DNA of 12,603 nucleotides from an uncultured Bacillota bacterium (GCA_937889705.1 CALBYO010000017.1:1-12603); one strand, 5' to 3'. Positions 1-5,776 are shown, counted from the stretch's first letter. A program made the numbers and translations. The notes: generated by a model not told the origin, from the letters alone.

Positions 1-24
1 AGTGAGGTTATCCTCACTTTTTTT
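1..24 (+). terminator. Intrinsic terminator of a gene lying upstream of the window
   Basis: A 7-bp stem (1-7 with 12-18), a four-base loop (8-11) and seven Ts (18-24) form a rho-independent terminator. Its twin at 200-223 follows a tRNA 3' end, so this copy probably terminates an intact tRNA just outside the window. Confidence 0.75.
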
Positions 25-31
25 GTTGCAA
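1..31 (+). repeat. 31-bp direct repeat, copy 1 (copy 2 at 200-230)
   Basis: Positions 1-31 and 200-230 are identical except position 5 (A) versus 204 (G). They cover the terminator hairpin, its T-run and the following GTTGCAA. The identity stops exactly at 31/230. The repeat unit is 199 bp and the second copy is preceded by a tRNA 3' end, which fits a partial tandem duplication or an attachment-site-like duplication. Confidence 0.8.
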
Positions 32-35
32 TAAA

Positions 36-161
36 ACCACCACCTTGTGTTGCAGAGCAACACGCAAAGTTTCAAACTTTGCATCAGGGTGGTCCACCAT
101 GTAGCCGAGCGAAGCGAGCGCCATTCACACGCACGCTTCTTGCCAAGTGAATATAAGGTGG
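36..161 (+). other. Hairpin-rich insert, possible structured RNA or small mobile element
   Basis: The segment is enclosed by a 7-bp inverted repeat (40-46 with 155-161). Inside it are a perfect 7-bp hairpin with a three-base loop (47-53/57-63), an abutting perfect 9-bp hairpin with a one-base centre (64-72/74-82), a 5-bp hairpin (88-92/94-98) and a 6-bp inverted repeat (123-128/147-152). A GC-rich mirror-symmetric tract occupies 106-119. Base composition is clearly richer in G+C than the flanking DNA. No open reading frame or protein signal is seen. It could be a degenerate miniature element or a non-coding RNA; I do not recognise the family. Confidence 0.45.
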
Positions 162-194
162 GGGTCGGTGGTTCGAGTCCACTCAATCCAACCA
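157..194 (+). pseudogene. tRNA 3' half (T arm, acceptor strand and CCA), 5' half absent
   Basis: Visible parts are a T stem (167-171 with 179-183), a canonical seven-base T loop TTCGAGT (172-178), a seven-base acceptor strand CAATCCA (184-190), discriminator A191 and encoded CCA (192-194). A variable loop GGGTC (162-166) and a possible anticodon-stem strand (157-161) precede it. The matching 5' acceptor strand (TGGATTG) and a D arm are not found anywhere in positions 1-156, so a complete cloverleaf cannot be built. The amino-acid identity is not assigned; the T-arm region resembles isoleucine tRNAs but the acceptor does not decide it. It is probably a duplicated fragment of an intact tRNA upstream. 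Confidence 0.55.
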
Positions 195-199
195 ATTAA

Positions 200-223
200 A
201 GTGGGGTTATCCTCACTTTTTTT
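200..223 (+). terminator. Intrinsic terminator after the tRNA 3' fragment
   Basis: The stem is 200-206 with 211-217 (one G-T pair), with loop 207-210 and seven Ts (217-223). It lies five bases after the CCA end at 194 and duplicates the terminator at 1-24. Confidence 0.75.
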
Positions 224-230
224 GTTGCAA

Positions 231-472
231 AGTATGGCTATAAGTGCCTAAAATAGGGCAATGTATAATTTTGATAAGAAAGAACAATAAAAAAAGCACT
301 ACTTCTAGGGTGGTGCTTTTTAATTTTGAATATTTAATAAAAATCGATTTGTTTTTAATTTTCGTTCACAATTTTTAGTAAGACTTAGAAAAAGATTTTC
401 AATGTCACTTGATATTATATCTATAAACTGCTTTTACGTAAAAAGCAAATTTTAGAATGAATTGGCTATAAA
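231..472. other. Intergenic region without a supported gene
   Basis: No open frame with a ribosome site is seen in this A+T-rich stretch. It contains the bidirectional terminator at 292-321 and a 12-bp palindrome (432-443, TTTTACGTAAAA) inside a slightly longer imperfect inverted repeat (429-447). Nothing else is recognised. Confidence 0.6.
292..321. terminator. Bidirectional intrinsic terminator
   Basis: An 8-bp stem (292-299 with 313-320) is extended by a G-T and an A-T pair. A T-run on the + strand (317-321) and an A-run from 288 on the other side (a T-run on the - strand) allow termination in both directions. It separates the tRNA region from the minus-strand DXS-like operon. Confidence 0.6.
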
Positions 473-493
473 AAAGTAGGCTTAGCCTACTTT
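470..493 (-). terminator. Terminator of the flavodoxin/DXS-like operon, containing the stop codon
   Basis: A perfect 9-bp stem (473-481 with 485-493), a three-base loop, and an A-run (470-475) that reads as Ts on the minus strand. The TAG stop of the DXS-like gene (487-489) is inside the upstream arm of the stem. Confidence 0.8.
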
Positions 494-2244
494 AAAATTT
501 CTTTAATGTCTTCCACAATAAATTCTTTTGTCATTTTAAGTTCATTTAAAAGTTCAAGGGGATCATATCTGTCGTAAAACTTTTTTTCCAGCCCATAATT
601 CTTAACAAGCATAGGGCTTGTACCAAGTTTTGACGCAACTTTCTCGCCAAATCCACCATCAATTATGCCGTCTTCTAGGGTGACAATGAGTTTGTGATCT
701 TTTTCTAAACTTTTTAATAAGTCAACATCTACGCAAGAAGCAAATCTAGGGTTTATTAAGGTTGGTGTGAATCCAAGTTGTTTTTTGATTGCTTTTGCAA
801 GGTCTTCGCCCATTTGATAGAAATCTCCAAGTGCAATAATTGCCACTTTTTCGCCCTTTTGTTCCATAGCGAATTTATTATTTTCAAAATTTGTGTCTAC
901 TTTTCGGTCTTCAACATTATTTCCTGGCAATAAAATTGCGACAGGGTGTGCTTTTTGACTGGTTGACCAATTAAGCATTTCAATAAGTTCAGTTTTACAA
1001 GTAGGTGCTAATGTTACAAGATTAGGAATATTTGAGAGCATTGAAATACCAAAAATTCCTAAATGGGTTACATCGGTTAATCCGCTGAACGATGAATAGT
1101 TGAGCAAAATGGTTAAAGGATTGTTGTTAATACATACATCTTGATGTATTTGATCAAAAGCCCTTTGAATAAAAGTTGTATTGGTGATTACAAGTGGGTT
1201 TGCGCCACCTTTTGAAAGCCCCGAAGCCATTGCCACGGCCTGTTCTTCTGCAATACCAACATCAACGAACTGTGAGCCTAATTGTTGCCTGTCTTGTGGG
1301 GTGAGTGCAAAACTCGCTGGCATATTTGGAGTTACGACAACAAAATTTTTATCACTTTTAGCCTTGTTTATGATAAAATCATGAGCGATTGAAACATAAG
1401 ATTCGCCATCAAAAGAAAATTTTGATTTTCCGGTTTCTCTATCAAATGGCATTGTCCAGTGCCAAGCTTCCTTGTTTTCTTCGGCAAGTTTAAAACCTTT
1501 TCCTTTTAAGGTATTGATGTGCACCACAATAGGGTGATCAATATCTTTTACCTTTTCAAAAACTTTTATTAATGCTTCAATGTCGTTACCATTATCTTCA
1601 TAAATATAGTCAAGGTTAAACGATTTGAATATGTTATTTTCACAAGTTCCTTTTGACTCTCTTAATCGTCTCAAATTCTCGTAAATTCCGCCATGAGTTT
1701 CAGAAATTGATTGTTGATTATCGTTTACAATAATGATTAAATTTGATTTAATTTCGCTTCCTGCAACATTTAAACCTTCAAGCGCTTCACCACCTGATAA
1801 TGAACCATCACCAATTAAGGCGATAATATTTTCTTTTGTATTTTTTATATCTCTTGCTTTTGCTAGGCCTGTGGCAAGAGAAATTGATGTTGAAGTGTGT
1901 CCAACATTAAACAAATCGTGTTCACTTTCTTCTGGGTTTGTATAACCTGAATCGCTTGCGAAATAGTTGTCATCTGTATAGCCTAATCTTCTGCCAGTCA
2001 ACATTTTGTGGGGATAACTTTGATGAGAAACATCAAAAACGAATTTATCTTTTGGCGACGAGAAAACATAGTGCATTGCAATTTCGCATTCGACAATTCC
2101 GAAGTTTGGTCCACAATGTCCGCCAAATTTGGTTAGCCTATTAAATAACGCTTCGCGGATATCGCTGGCTAAGAGATTTAATTCATCAAGATTTAATTTT
2201 TTGACATCTTCTGGCGAGTTAATTCTATCGAGTATTTCGTACAT
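487..2244 (-). CDS. 1-Deoxy-D-xylulose-5-phosphate synthase-like thiamine-diphosphate enzyme (divergent short class)
   Basis: The 585-residue product belongs to the transketolase/DXS fold and is shorter than E. coli DXS (620). Most of the missing length lies after the NDN motif (174-176). ThDP features are present: GGH (41-43), SHQ with YPHK (73-80), GHTSTS (115-120), GDG (145-147) and NDN. The catalytic Glu in GIAEE (E333) matches E. coli E370, and H394 matches H431. A gap-free alignment by eye over 331-443 shows Y392, R420, D427 and R478 replaced by N355, Y383, T390 and G441. R420 and R478 bind the glyceraldehyde-3-phosphate phosphate in DXS, so the acceptor substrate may differ. The ATG start has a GGAG site (2254-2257). 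The flavodoxin gene ends 13 bp upstream, and both share the MerR-type promoter. True DXS activity is possible but unproven. Confidence 0.85.
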   Translation of the reverse strand: MYEILDRINSPEDVKKLNLDELNLLASDIREALFNRLTKFGGHCGPNFGIVECEIAMHYVFSSPKDKFVFDVSHQSYPHKMLTGRRLGYTDDNYFASDSGYTNPEESEHDLFNVGHTSTSISLATGLAKARDIKNTKENIIALIGDGSLSGGEALEGLNVAGSEIKSNLIIIVNDNQQSISETHGGIYENLRRLRESKGTCENNIFKSFNLDYIYEDNGNDIEALIKVFEKVKDIDHPIVVHINTLKGKGFKLAEENKEAWHWTMPFDRETGKSKFSFDGESYVSIAHDFIINKAKSDKNFVVVTPNMPASFALTPQDRQQLGSQFVDVGIAEEQAVAMASGLSKGGANPLVITNTTFIQRAFDQIHQDVCINNNPLTILLNYSSFSGLTDVTHLGIFGISMLSNIPNLVTLAPTCKTELIEMLNWSTSQKAHPVAILLPGNNVEDRKVDTNFENNKFAMEQKGEKVAIIALGDFYQMGEDLAKAIKKQLGFTPTLINPRFASCVDVDLLKSLEKDHKLIVTLEDGIIDGGFGEKVASKLGTSPMLVKNYGLEKKFYDRYDPLELLNELKMTKEFIVEDIKEILK

Positions 2245-2257
2245 TTTTATTTCTCCG

Positions 2258-2722
2258 TTAGTTTAATTTTCCAATAAATTTAATATGTTCATTTACGCTT
2301 TTATTAAACAAACCTAGTTTAACATTCAATTCACTGTCAATTTTTTTGAAATCTGATAAACTGTTTTCCATATATTTTGGATCGTTTGTATAACTATTTT
2401 CAAATAAAACAATTTCGCCTTTATAGCCTTTTAATTTTTCAATTAAAGTTGCGACTGGCATTGGAAATGTATACCACCAAATAGGGAAAAATAACAAAAT
2501 ACGATCGTATTTGTTGACATCGACATCAAGGCCTGTAATTTCAGGGTGGACATGATTTTCCCATTCCTGTTTGGCTTCAACATAAGCGCAGGTGTCATAA
2601 TCTGGTGAGTATGGCTTTGCTCTGTTAATGTTGACAACATCAAAACCAAAATGCTTATTGGTTTCTTTAACAAGTTTGTCTGTGTTGCCAGAATAAGTGA
2701 AATAAATTATTAGATTTTTCAT
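2258..2722 (-). CDS. Flavodoxin-family protein
   Basis: This is a 154-residue flavodoxin-like FMN protein of the short flavodoxin_4 type. An N-terminal beta strand leads into the FMN-phosphate loop TYSGNT (9-14). FPIWWYTFPMP (79-89) is the second flavin loop typical of the group. The third loop, usually Thr-Ser-Gly-Gly-Ser, is replaced here by a sequence around ENSYTND (108-114), so flavin contact there may differ. The start was set at the ATG at 2722 because an AAGGAGA site (2731-2738) sits at proper spacing; a GTG at 2746 would read through that site. It is the first gene of an operon with the DXS-like enzyme. It is probably cytosolic, carrying electrons or reducing a small molecule; its redox partner is unknown. 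Confidence 0.8.
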   Translation of the reverse strand: MKNLIIYFTYSGNTDKLVKETNKHFGFDVVNINRAKPYSPDYDTCAYVEAKQEWENHVHPEITGLDVDVNKYDRILLFFPIWWYTFPMPVATLIEKLKGYKGEIVLFENSYTNDPKYMENSLSDFKKIDSELNVKLGLFNKSVNEHIKFIGKLN

Positions 2723-2739
2723 AAACAATATCTCCTTTC

Positions 2740-2768
2740 TTGACACAATTTTCTTATTGTGTTATTTT
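2740..2768 (+). promoter_or_regulatory. Candidate merR promoter
   Basis: TTGACA (2740-2745), a 17-bp spacer and TATTTT (2763-2768) form a plausible + strand promoter. Transcripts would start near 2775 and run across the MerR operator, allowing autoregulation. The -10 box matches only four of six consensus bases. Confidence 0.35.
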
Positions 2769-2769
2769 A

Positions 2770-2800
2770 ATTATAAAACTAGGGAGTAACTCACGGTCAA
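2770..2800 (-). promoter_or_regulatory. MerR-type promoter/operator of the flavodoxin/DXS-like operon
   Basis: On the minus strand TTGACC (2795-2800) and TATAAT (2770-2775) are separated by 19 bp, the over-long spacer characteristic of MerR-activated promoters. A 9-bp dyad GAGTTACTC (2784-2792) lies in the middle of the spacer, as in AdhR/NmlR operators. The predicted start is near 2763. The adjacent divergent merR gene is the obvious regulator. Confidence 0.75.
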
Positions 2801-2841
2801 GCAATTTACAAAAAATTTTTAACAATTTTAAGGAGAAATAT

Positions 2842-3237
2842 ATGTATTCAATGCAAGAATGTTGTAAAATGACGGGGCTTAATTATGATACGCTTAAATA
2901 TTATTGCAATGAGGGGCTTATTCCAAATGTCAAAAGGGATAAAACTAATAATTACCGCGTATTTGACGATAATGACATAAATTGGATTAAAAGTTTGATT
3001 TGTTTAAAAAAATGTGATTTTTCTTTAAAAGAAATTAAACAATACATTGAACTTTGTTTAAAAGGTAAAGAGAGCATTGCAGAGAGAAAACAAATGCTGG
3101 CAAATCATCGCAAGGAAATTGAAAATAAAATTTCAGCGCTCAATGAAACGTTGGCATTTATTGATTGGAAAACCGACCTTTATGAAAAATTTGAGTCCGG
3201 CGAACTTGAATATTATTCTTATTTGATTAAAAAATAG
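2842..3237 (+). CDS. MerR-family transcriptional regulator, AdhR/NmlR-like
   Basis: The 131-residue protein has an N-terminal winged helix-turn-helix (about 1-70), with the MerR hallmark TLKYY (17-21), GLIP (25-28) and a YRVFDDND wing end (38-45), followed by a long dimerisation helix (about 75-115). Cys54 aligns by eye with the redox/aldehyde-responsive Cys52 of Bacillus subtilis AdhR; Cys7, Cys8, Cys22, Cys58 and Cys67 are additional. Proteins of this group twist a 19-bp-spacer promoter to activate it under reactive aldehyde or thiol stress. The start is the ATG with AAGGAGA (2830-2836); an in-frame upstream extension to 2740 has no ribosome site and crosses the operator. It is divergent from the flavodoxin operon. 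The inducer is inferred, not shown. Confidence 0.85.
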   Translation: MYSMQECCKMTGLNYDTLKYYCNEGLIPNVKRDKTNNYRVFDDNDINWIKSLICLKKCDFSLKEIKQYIELCLKGKESIAERKQMLANHRKEIENKISALNETLAFIDWKTDLYEKFESGELEYYSYLIKK

Positions 3238-3302
3238 CGAAAAAAAGTTCTTTATAGATTTAAAAAGCGATAAAAGCAAGCATCTTTTGCAATATTTTCA
3301 TA

Positions 3303-3331
3303 TTGACAGCATAAAAGTAATGTGATAAAAT
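3303..3331 (+). promoter_or_regulatory. Strong promoter of the orphan acidic gene
   Basis: Consensus TTGACA (3303-3308), an exact 17-bp spacer and an extended -10 (TGA then TAAAAT, 3323-3331). Transcription should start near 3338, giving a short leader before the ATG at 3355. Confidence 0.75.
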
Positions 3332-3354
3332 TTGCGCTGTAAAAAAGGAAAAAT

Positions 3355-3864
3355 ATGAAAAATTATTTGGCATTATTAAGCGAAATTGAAATTAAAAACT
3401 ATATCATGGAATATTTGAAAAATGTTGGTTATAATTCAACGAGCAATTCCGTTGATAATGTTGACGATATTTCTATTGAAAGAGTAAATAACCATGTTGA
3501 AATGACAATTTATTTTCAAAACGATTTAAAAAATGATATTCATGATGAAGTTGTTATGAATGGTTCGGAATTTATAAGGGTTTCGCAATCATTTGGAATT
3601 AATCCTTTTGAAATATTTTCGTATAACTTATATCCAAATGAATTAGAAAGTTTCATGTATTTAGATTCTTTAAATGTCGATGATGATATTACAACATATT
3701 GGAATTATAAAATGTATGAAAAGTTTGGAAAAGAATATATAAACGATTTAAGAAAATATCAGTTAGACGATTACGACGAAATCTCTGATTTGGCTGATAA
3801 AATTAACGAAGAATATGAAAATGAATCAAACAAAATAATTGCTGAAAATGGATTTGACTTATAA
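3355..3864 (+). CDS. Hypothetical acidic soluble protein
   Basis: The 169-residue product has no family I recognise. It is rich in Asp, Glu, Asn and Tyr, has no cysteine, no signal peptide and no membrane span, so it is probably a soluble acidic cytosolic protein. An N-terminal helix (about 1-24) is followed by a short beta-like part (about 45-56) and a mostly helical C-terminal half. It has a good ribosome site (AAGG at 3346-3349), its own near-consensus promoter and a terminator 0-2 bp after the stop, so it is an independent single-gene unit. Acidic small proteins of this size include DNA mimics and inhibitors, but no sequence motif supports such a role here. Function unknown. Confidence 0.75.
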   Translation: MKNYLALLSEIEIKNYIMEYLKNVGYNSTSNSVDNVDDISIERVNNHVEMTIYFQNDLKNDIHDEVVMNGSEFIRVSQSFGINPFEIFSYNLYPNELESFMYLDSLNVDDDITTYWNYKMYEKFGKEYINDLRKYQLDDYDEISDLADKINEEYENESNKIIAENGFDL

Positions 3865-3899
3865 AAATAACTCTCAGTTTTTCTGAGAGTTATTTTTTT
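3863..3899. terminator. Shared bidirectional terminator between convergent genes
   Basis: A 12-bp stem (3866-3877 with 3883-3894) and a five-base loop, with a T-run on the + strand (3893-3899) and As (3863-3867) that are Ts on the minus strand. It serves the acidic gene (+) and ogt (-); the ogt TGA stop (3874-3876) lies in the stem. Confidence 0.85.
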
Positions 3900-4380
3900 C
3901 TAATTCTAAAAGTTTTTCTTTGTTATTAATTCCGCCGCCATAGCCGATAAGTTTGCCGTTTGAACCGATAACTCTGTGACAAGGAACAATTATACAAATG
4001 GGATTTGCTCCGACCGCGCCGCCAACTGCTTGTGCGGACATCTTTTTGATATTTTCTTGTGCGGCAATTTCTTTTGCGATGTCGTTATATGTTACCAACT
4101 CGCCGTAACCAATTTTTTCTAAAATTTTAATGACCTTTCTTCTAAATGGCGTTAGATTTTCAATTTTATATTTTGGTGTGAAATTAGGTATTTGACCTGC
4201 GAAGTATTCGTCAAGCCATTTTCTAGTTTCATTAAAAATTGGAAGGTCAGTTTCTTCCGCTTCAACGATTTTATCTTCTTTTGAATTTTTAAATAACAAA
4301 CCTGTTAAAAATGTGCCATCACTATATAGAACAATGTCGTCAAATCCATCAGGCGTTTTATAATTTTGTTTATATATCAT
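3874..4380 (-). CDS. ogt: Methylated-DNA--[protein]-cysteine S-methyltransferase
   Basis: The 168-residue suicide DNA-repair protein transfers alkyl groups from O6-alkylguanine (and O4-alkylthymine) to its own cysteine. The active site is PCHRV (133-137, acceptor Cys134). The DNA-binding helix-turn-helix region carries GYGELVTYNDIA (91-102) and AVGGAVGANP (118-127), and a C-terminal GYGGG (146-150) follows. The N-terminal domain (1-75) is the poorly conserved Ada/Ogt type. The Arg finger of human MGMT (R128) aligns with Gln117. The start is the ATG at 4380; an upstream TTG at 4395 overlaps the -10 box. There is no ribosome site, and the promoter places the transcript start on the A of ATG, so the mRNA looks leaderless. 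It is monocistronic and convergent with the acidic gene. Confidence 0.93.
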   Translation of the reverse strand: MIYKQNYKTPDGFDDIVLYSDGTFLTGLLFKNSKEDKIVEAEETDLPIFNETRKWLDEYFAGQIPNFTPKYKIENLTPFRRKVIKILEKIGYGELVTYNDIAKEIAAQENIKKMSAQAVGGAVGANPICIIVPCHRVIGSNGKLIGYGGGINNKEKLLELEKNNSQKN

Positions 4381-4386
4381 AATAAA

Positions 4387-4414
4387 ATTATACAATTAAC
4401 CATAGAAAACTCAA
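4387..4414 (-). promoter_or_regulatory. ogt promoter giving an apparently leaderless mRNA
   Basis: On the minus strand TTGAGT (4409-4414), a 16-bp spacer and a perfect TATAAT (4387-4392). Counting seven bases from the -10 box puts +1 at 4380, the first base of the ATG. Confidence 0.6.
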
Positions 4415-4421
4415 AATTTTA

Positions 4422-4450
4422 TATACAATTTTTAAAAAATGTGTTATTAT
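4422..4450 (+). promoter_or_regulatory. proS promoter
   Basis: TATACA (4422-4427), a 17-bp spacer and an extended -10, TG-T-TATTAT (4442-4450). The leader to the ATG at 4486 is about 29 bases, too short for a T-box. Confidence 0.55.
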
Positions 4451-4485
4451 CTTAACTGATTGTAATTAATAAAAGGAAAAAAGAA

Positions 4486-5769
4486 ATGAAAGTATCAAAT
4501 ATCGGCTTAATATCAAGAAAACTAACAAACTTAGATGAACAATTCCCAGTTCAAGATATGCTATTGCAGACTGGTCAAATTGAGCAATATGCTGGTGGAA
4601 TTTATGCCTATGGCCATGTTCCATATCTTGTTAAACGCAATGTTGAAAAAATAATTAGCGATACATTAACATCTTATGGCTGCGCGGAAGTTTTGCTTCC
4701 AATTTTGCAACCAGAAAAAATTTGGGCTGAATCTGGCAGATTAGATAAGTATGTTAGTGACGGCGTTATGTTTAGAACACTCACTAAAAATGGCAATTAT
4801 TGTTTAGCGCCAACAGCGGAAGAAGCAATAGTTGCATTTGCAAGAAAAAGATTATCAACATACAAACAATTACCTGTAACATATTTCCAAATTGGGCCAA
4901 AATTTAGAAACGAAATCAGAACAAGGGGATATTTGCTCCGCGGCAAAGCATTTGAAATGCTTGATGCATATAGTTTTGGACGCAATCAAGAAGATTTGGA
5001 CAAAGAATATGCGCGTATGAAACAAGCGTATATGGACATTTTCAATAAAATGGAATTAAAAGCACAACCAGTTGGCGCAGATAGCGGTGCTATTGGTGGC
5101 AGCAAATCAGAAGAATTCATGTGTTTGTCTGATATTGGTGAAGATAATATTTTATATGATCCAGAGTCTGGGCAAACATTCAATTCCGAACTTTTGGAAA
5201 GGGAAGACGCTGCTCAATATTTGCTTGAAACTTATGGTATTAAAAATATTGACAATGTTATTTCAAGAAAAGCGGTTGAACTTGGACATATTTTCCAACT
5301 CGGCAACAAATATTCAAAAACAATGAACGGCAATTATGTTGACAGCGATGGCAATGTAAAAGAATATATGATGGGTTGCTACGGAATTGGTATTGGTAGA
5401 ACTGTCGCGATGATTTATGAAAACAGCATAATCACCAAAGACGGCAAGTTTGATGGAATTTCTCTTCCAAAGAGTGTTGCACCATACATGATTTACATGA
5501 TTCCAAAAACTGATGACAAAGAAAAATATGAACTTGCAACAAAACTTTATAATCAACTTGAAAATGCGGGAGTTAAAGTTTTATTTGATGATAGGCAAGA
5601 AATATCTATCGGCGCTAAAATAAAAGATTCTAAGATTGTAGGTTCGCCTTACATGGCAGTTATCGGAAAAAGCGTTGATAATGGCAAGATTGAAATTGAA
5701 GAAATTAAAACTGGCGCTAAACAAGAAATCAATATTGACGAATTTGTTAATTATTGTAAAAACCTATAA
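4486..5769 (+). CDS. proS: Prolyl-tRNA synthetase lacking the editing insertion domain
   Basis: The 427-residue class II synthetase attaches proline to tRNA-Pro in the cytosol. Motif 1 lies around EVLLPILQP (68-76), TAEE (110-113) follows, and motif 2 is FRNE with AFEMLDAYSF (140-164). ADSGAIGGSKSEEF (198-211) is a ProRS hallmark, and motif 3 is MGCYGIGIGR (296-305). The anticodon-binding domain occupies about 330-427 with DDR and GAKIKDSKIVGSP. Typical bacterial ProRS is about 570 residues because an INS editing domain of about 180 residues sits between motifs 2 and 3. Here only about 45 residues (224-265) join the two parts, so cis-editing of Ala-tRNA-Pro is predicted absent. Both ends are intact, so this is not a truncation. 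The ribosome site is AAGG (4473-4476). It is a single gene between its own promoter and terminator. Confidence 0.95.
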   Translation: MKVSNIGLISRKLTNLDEQFPVQDMLLQTGQIEQYAGGIYAYGHVPYLVKRNVEKIISDTLTSYGCAEVLLPILQPEKIWAESGRLDKYVSDGVMFRTLTKNGNYCLAPTAEEAIVAFARKRLSTYKQLPVTYFQIGPKFRNEIRTRGYLLRGKAFEMLDAYSFGRNQEDLDKEYARMKQAYMDIFNKMELKAQPVGADSGAIGGSKSEEFMCLSDIGEDNILYDPESGQTFNSELLEREDAAQYLLETYGIKNIDNVISRKAVELGHIFQLGNKYSKTMNGNYVDSDGNVKEYMMGCYGIGIGRTVAMIYENSIITKDGKFDGISLPKSVAPYMIYMIPKTDDKEKYELATKLYNQLENAGVKVLFDDRQEISIGAKIKDSKIVGSPYMAVIGKSVDNGKIEIEEIKTGAKQEINIDEFVNYCKNL

Positions 5770-5776
5770 AAACATT

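Noticed and set aside
47..98. CRISPR or other regular repeat array
   Set aside because: The hairpins differ in sequence and length and there are no equal-length spacers.
36..194. A tRNA gene interrupted by a group I intron in the anticodon loop (CCACC-TT ... AA-GGTGG would be the anticodon stem)
   Set aside because: The 5' acceptor strand and D arm that should precede position 40 are absent; a terminator repeat lies there instead. No intron core motif is recognisable in about 108 bp.
3238..3302. A terminator for merR
   Set aside because: Only a weak 5-bp pairing is visible and no T-run follows, so the transcript may run on into the acidic gene.
3874..4380. Loss of the arginine finger (Gln117 for human MGMT R128) as evidence of an inactive alkyltransferase
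   Set aside because: From memory, Gln at this position recurs in Firmicutes members of the family, and the PCHRV active site and the rest of the fold are intact.
4396..4485. T-box or other riboswitch in front of proS
   Set aside because: The predicted leader is only about 29 bases and shows no T-box sequence or antiterminator fold.
4486..5769. proS as a truncated or frameshifted pseudogene because it is about 140 residues short
   Set aside because: Both termini, all three class II motifs and the anticodon-binding domain are intact in one frame; only the internal editing domain is missing.
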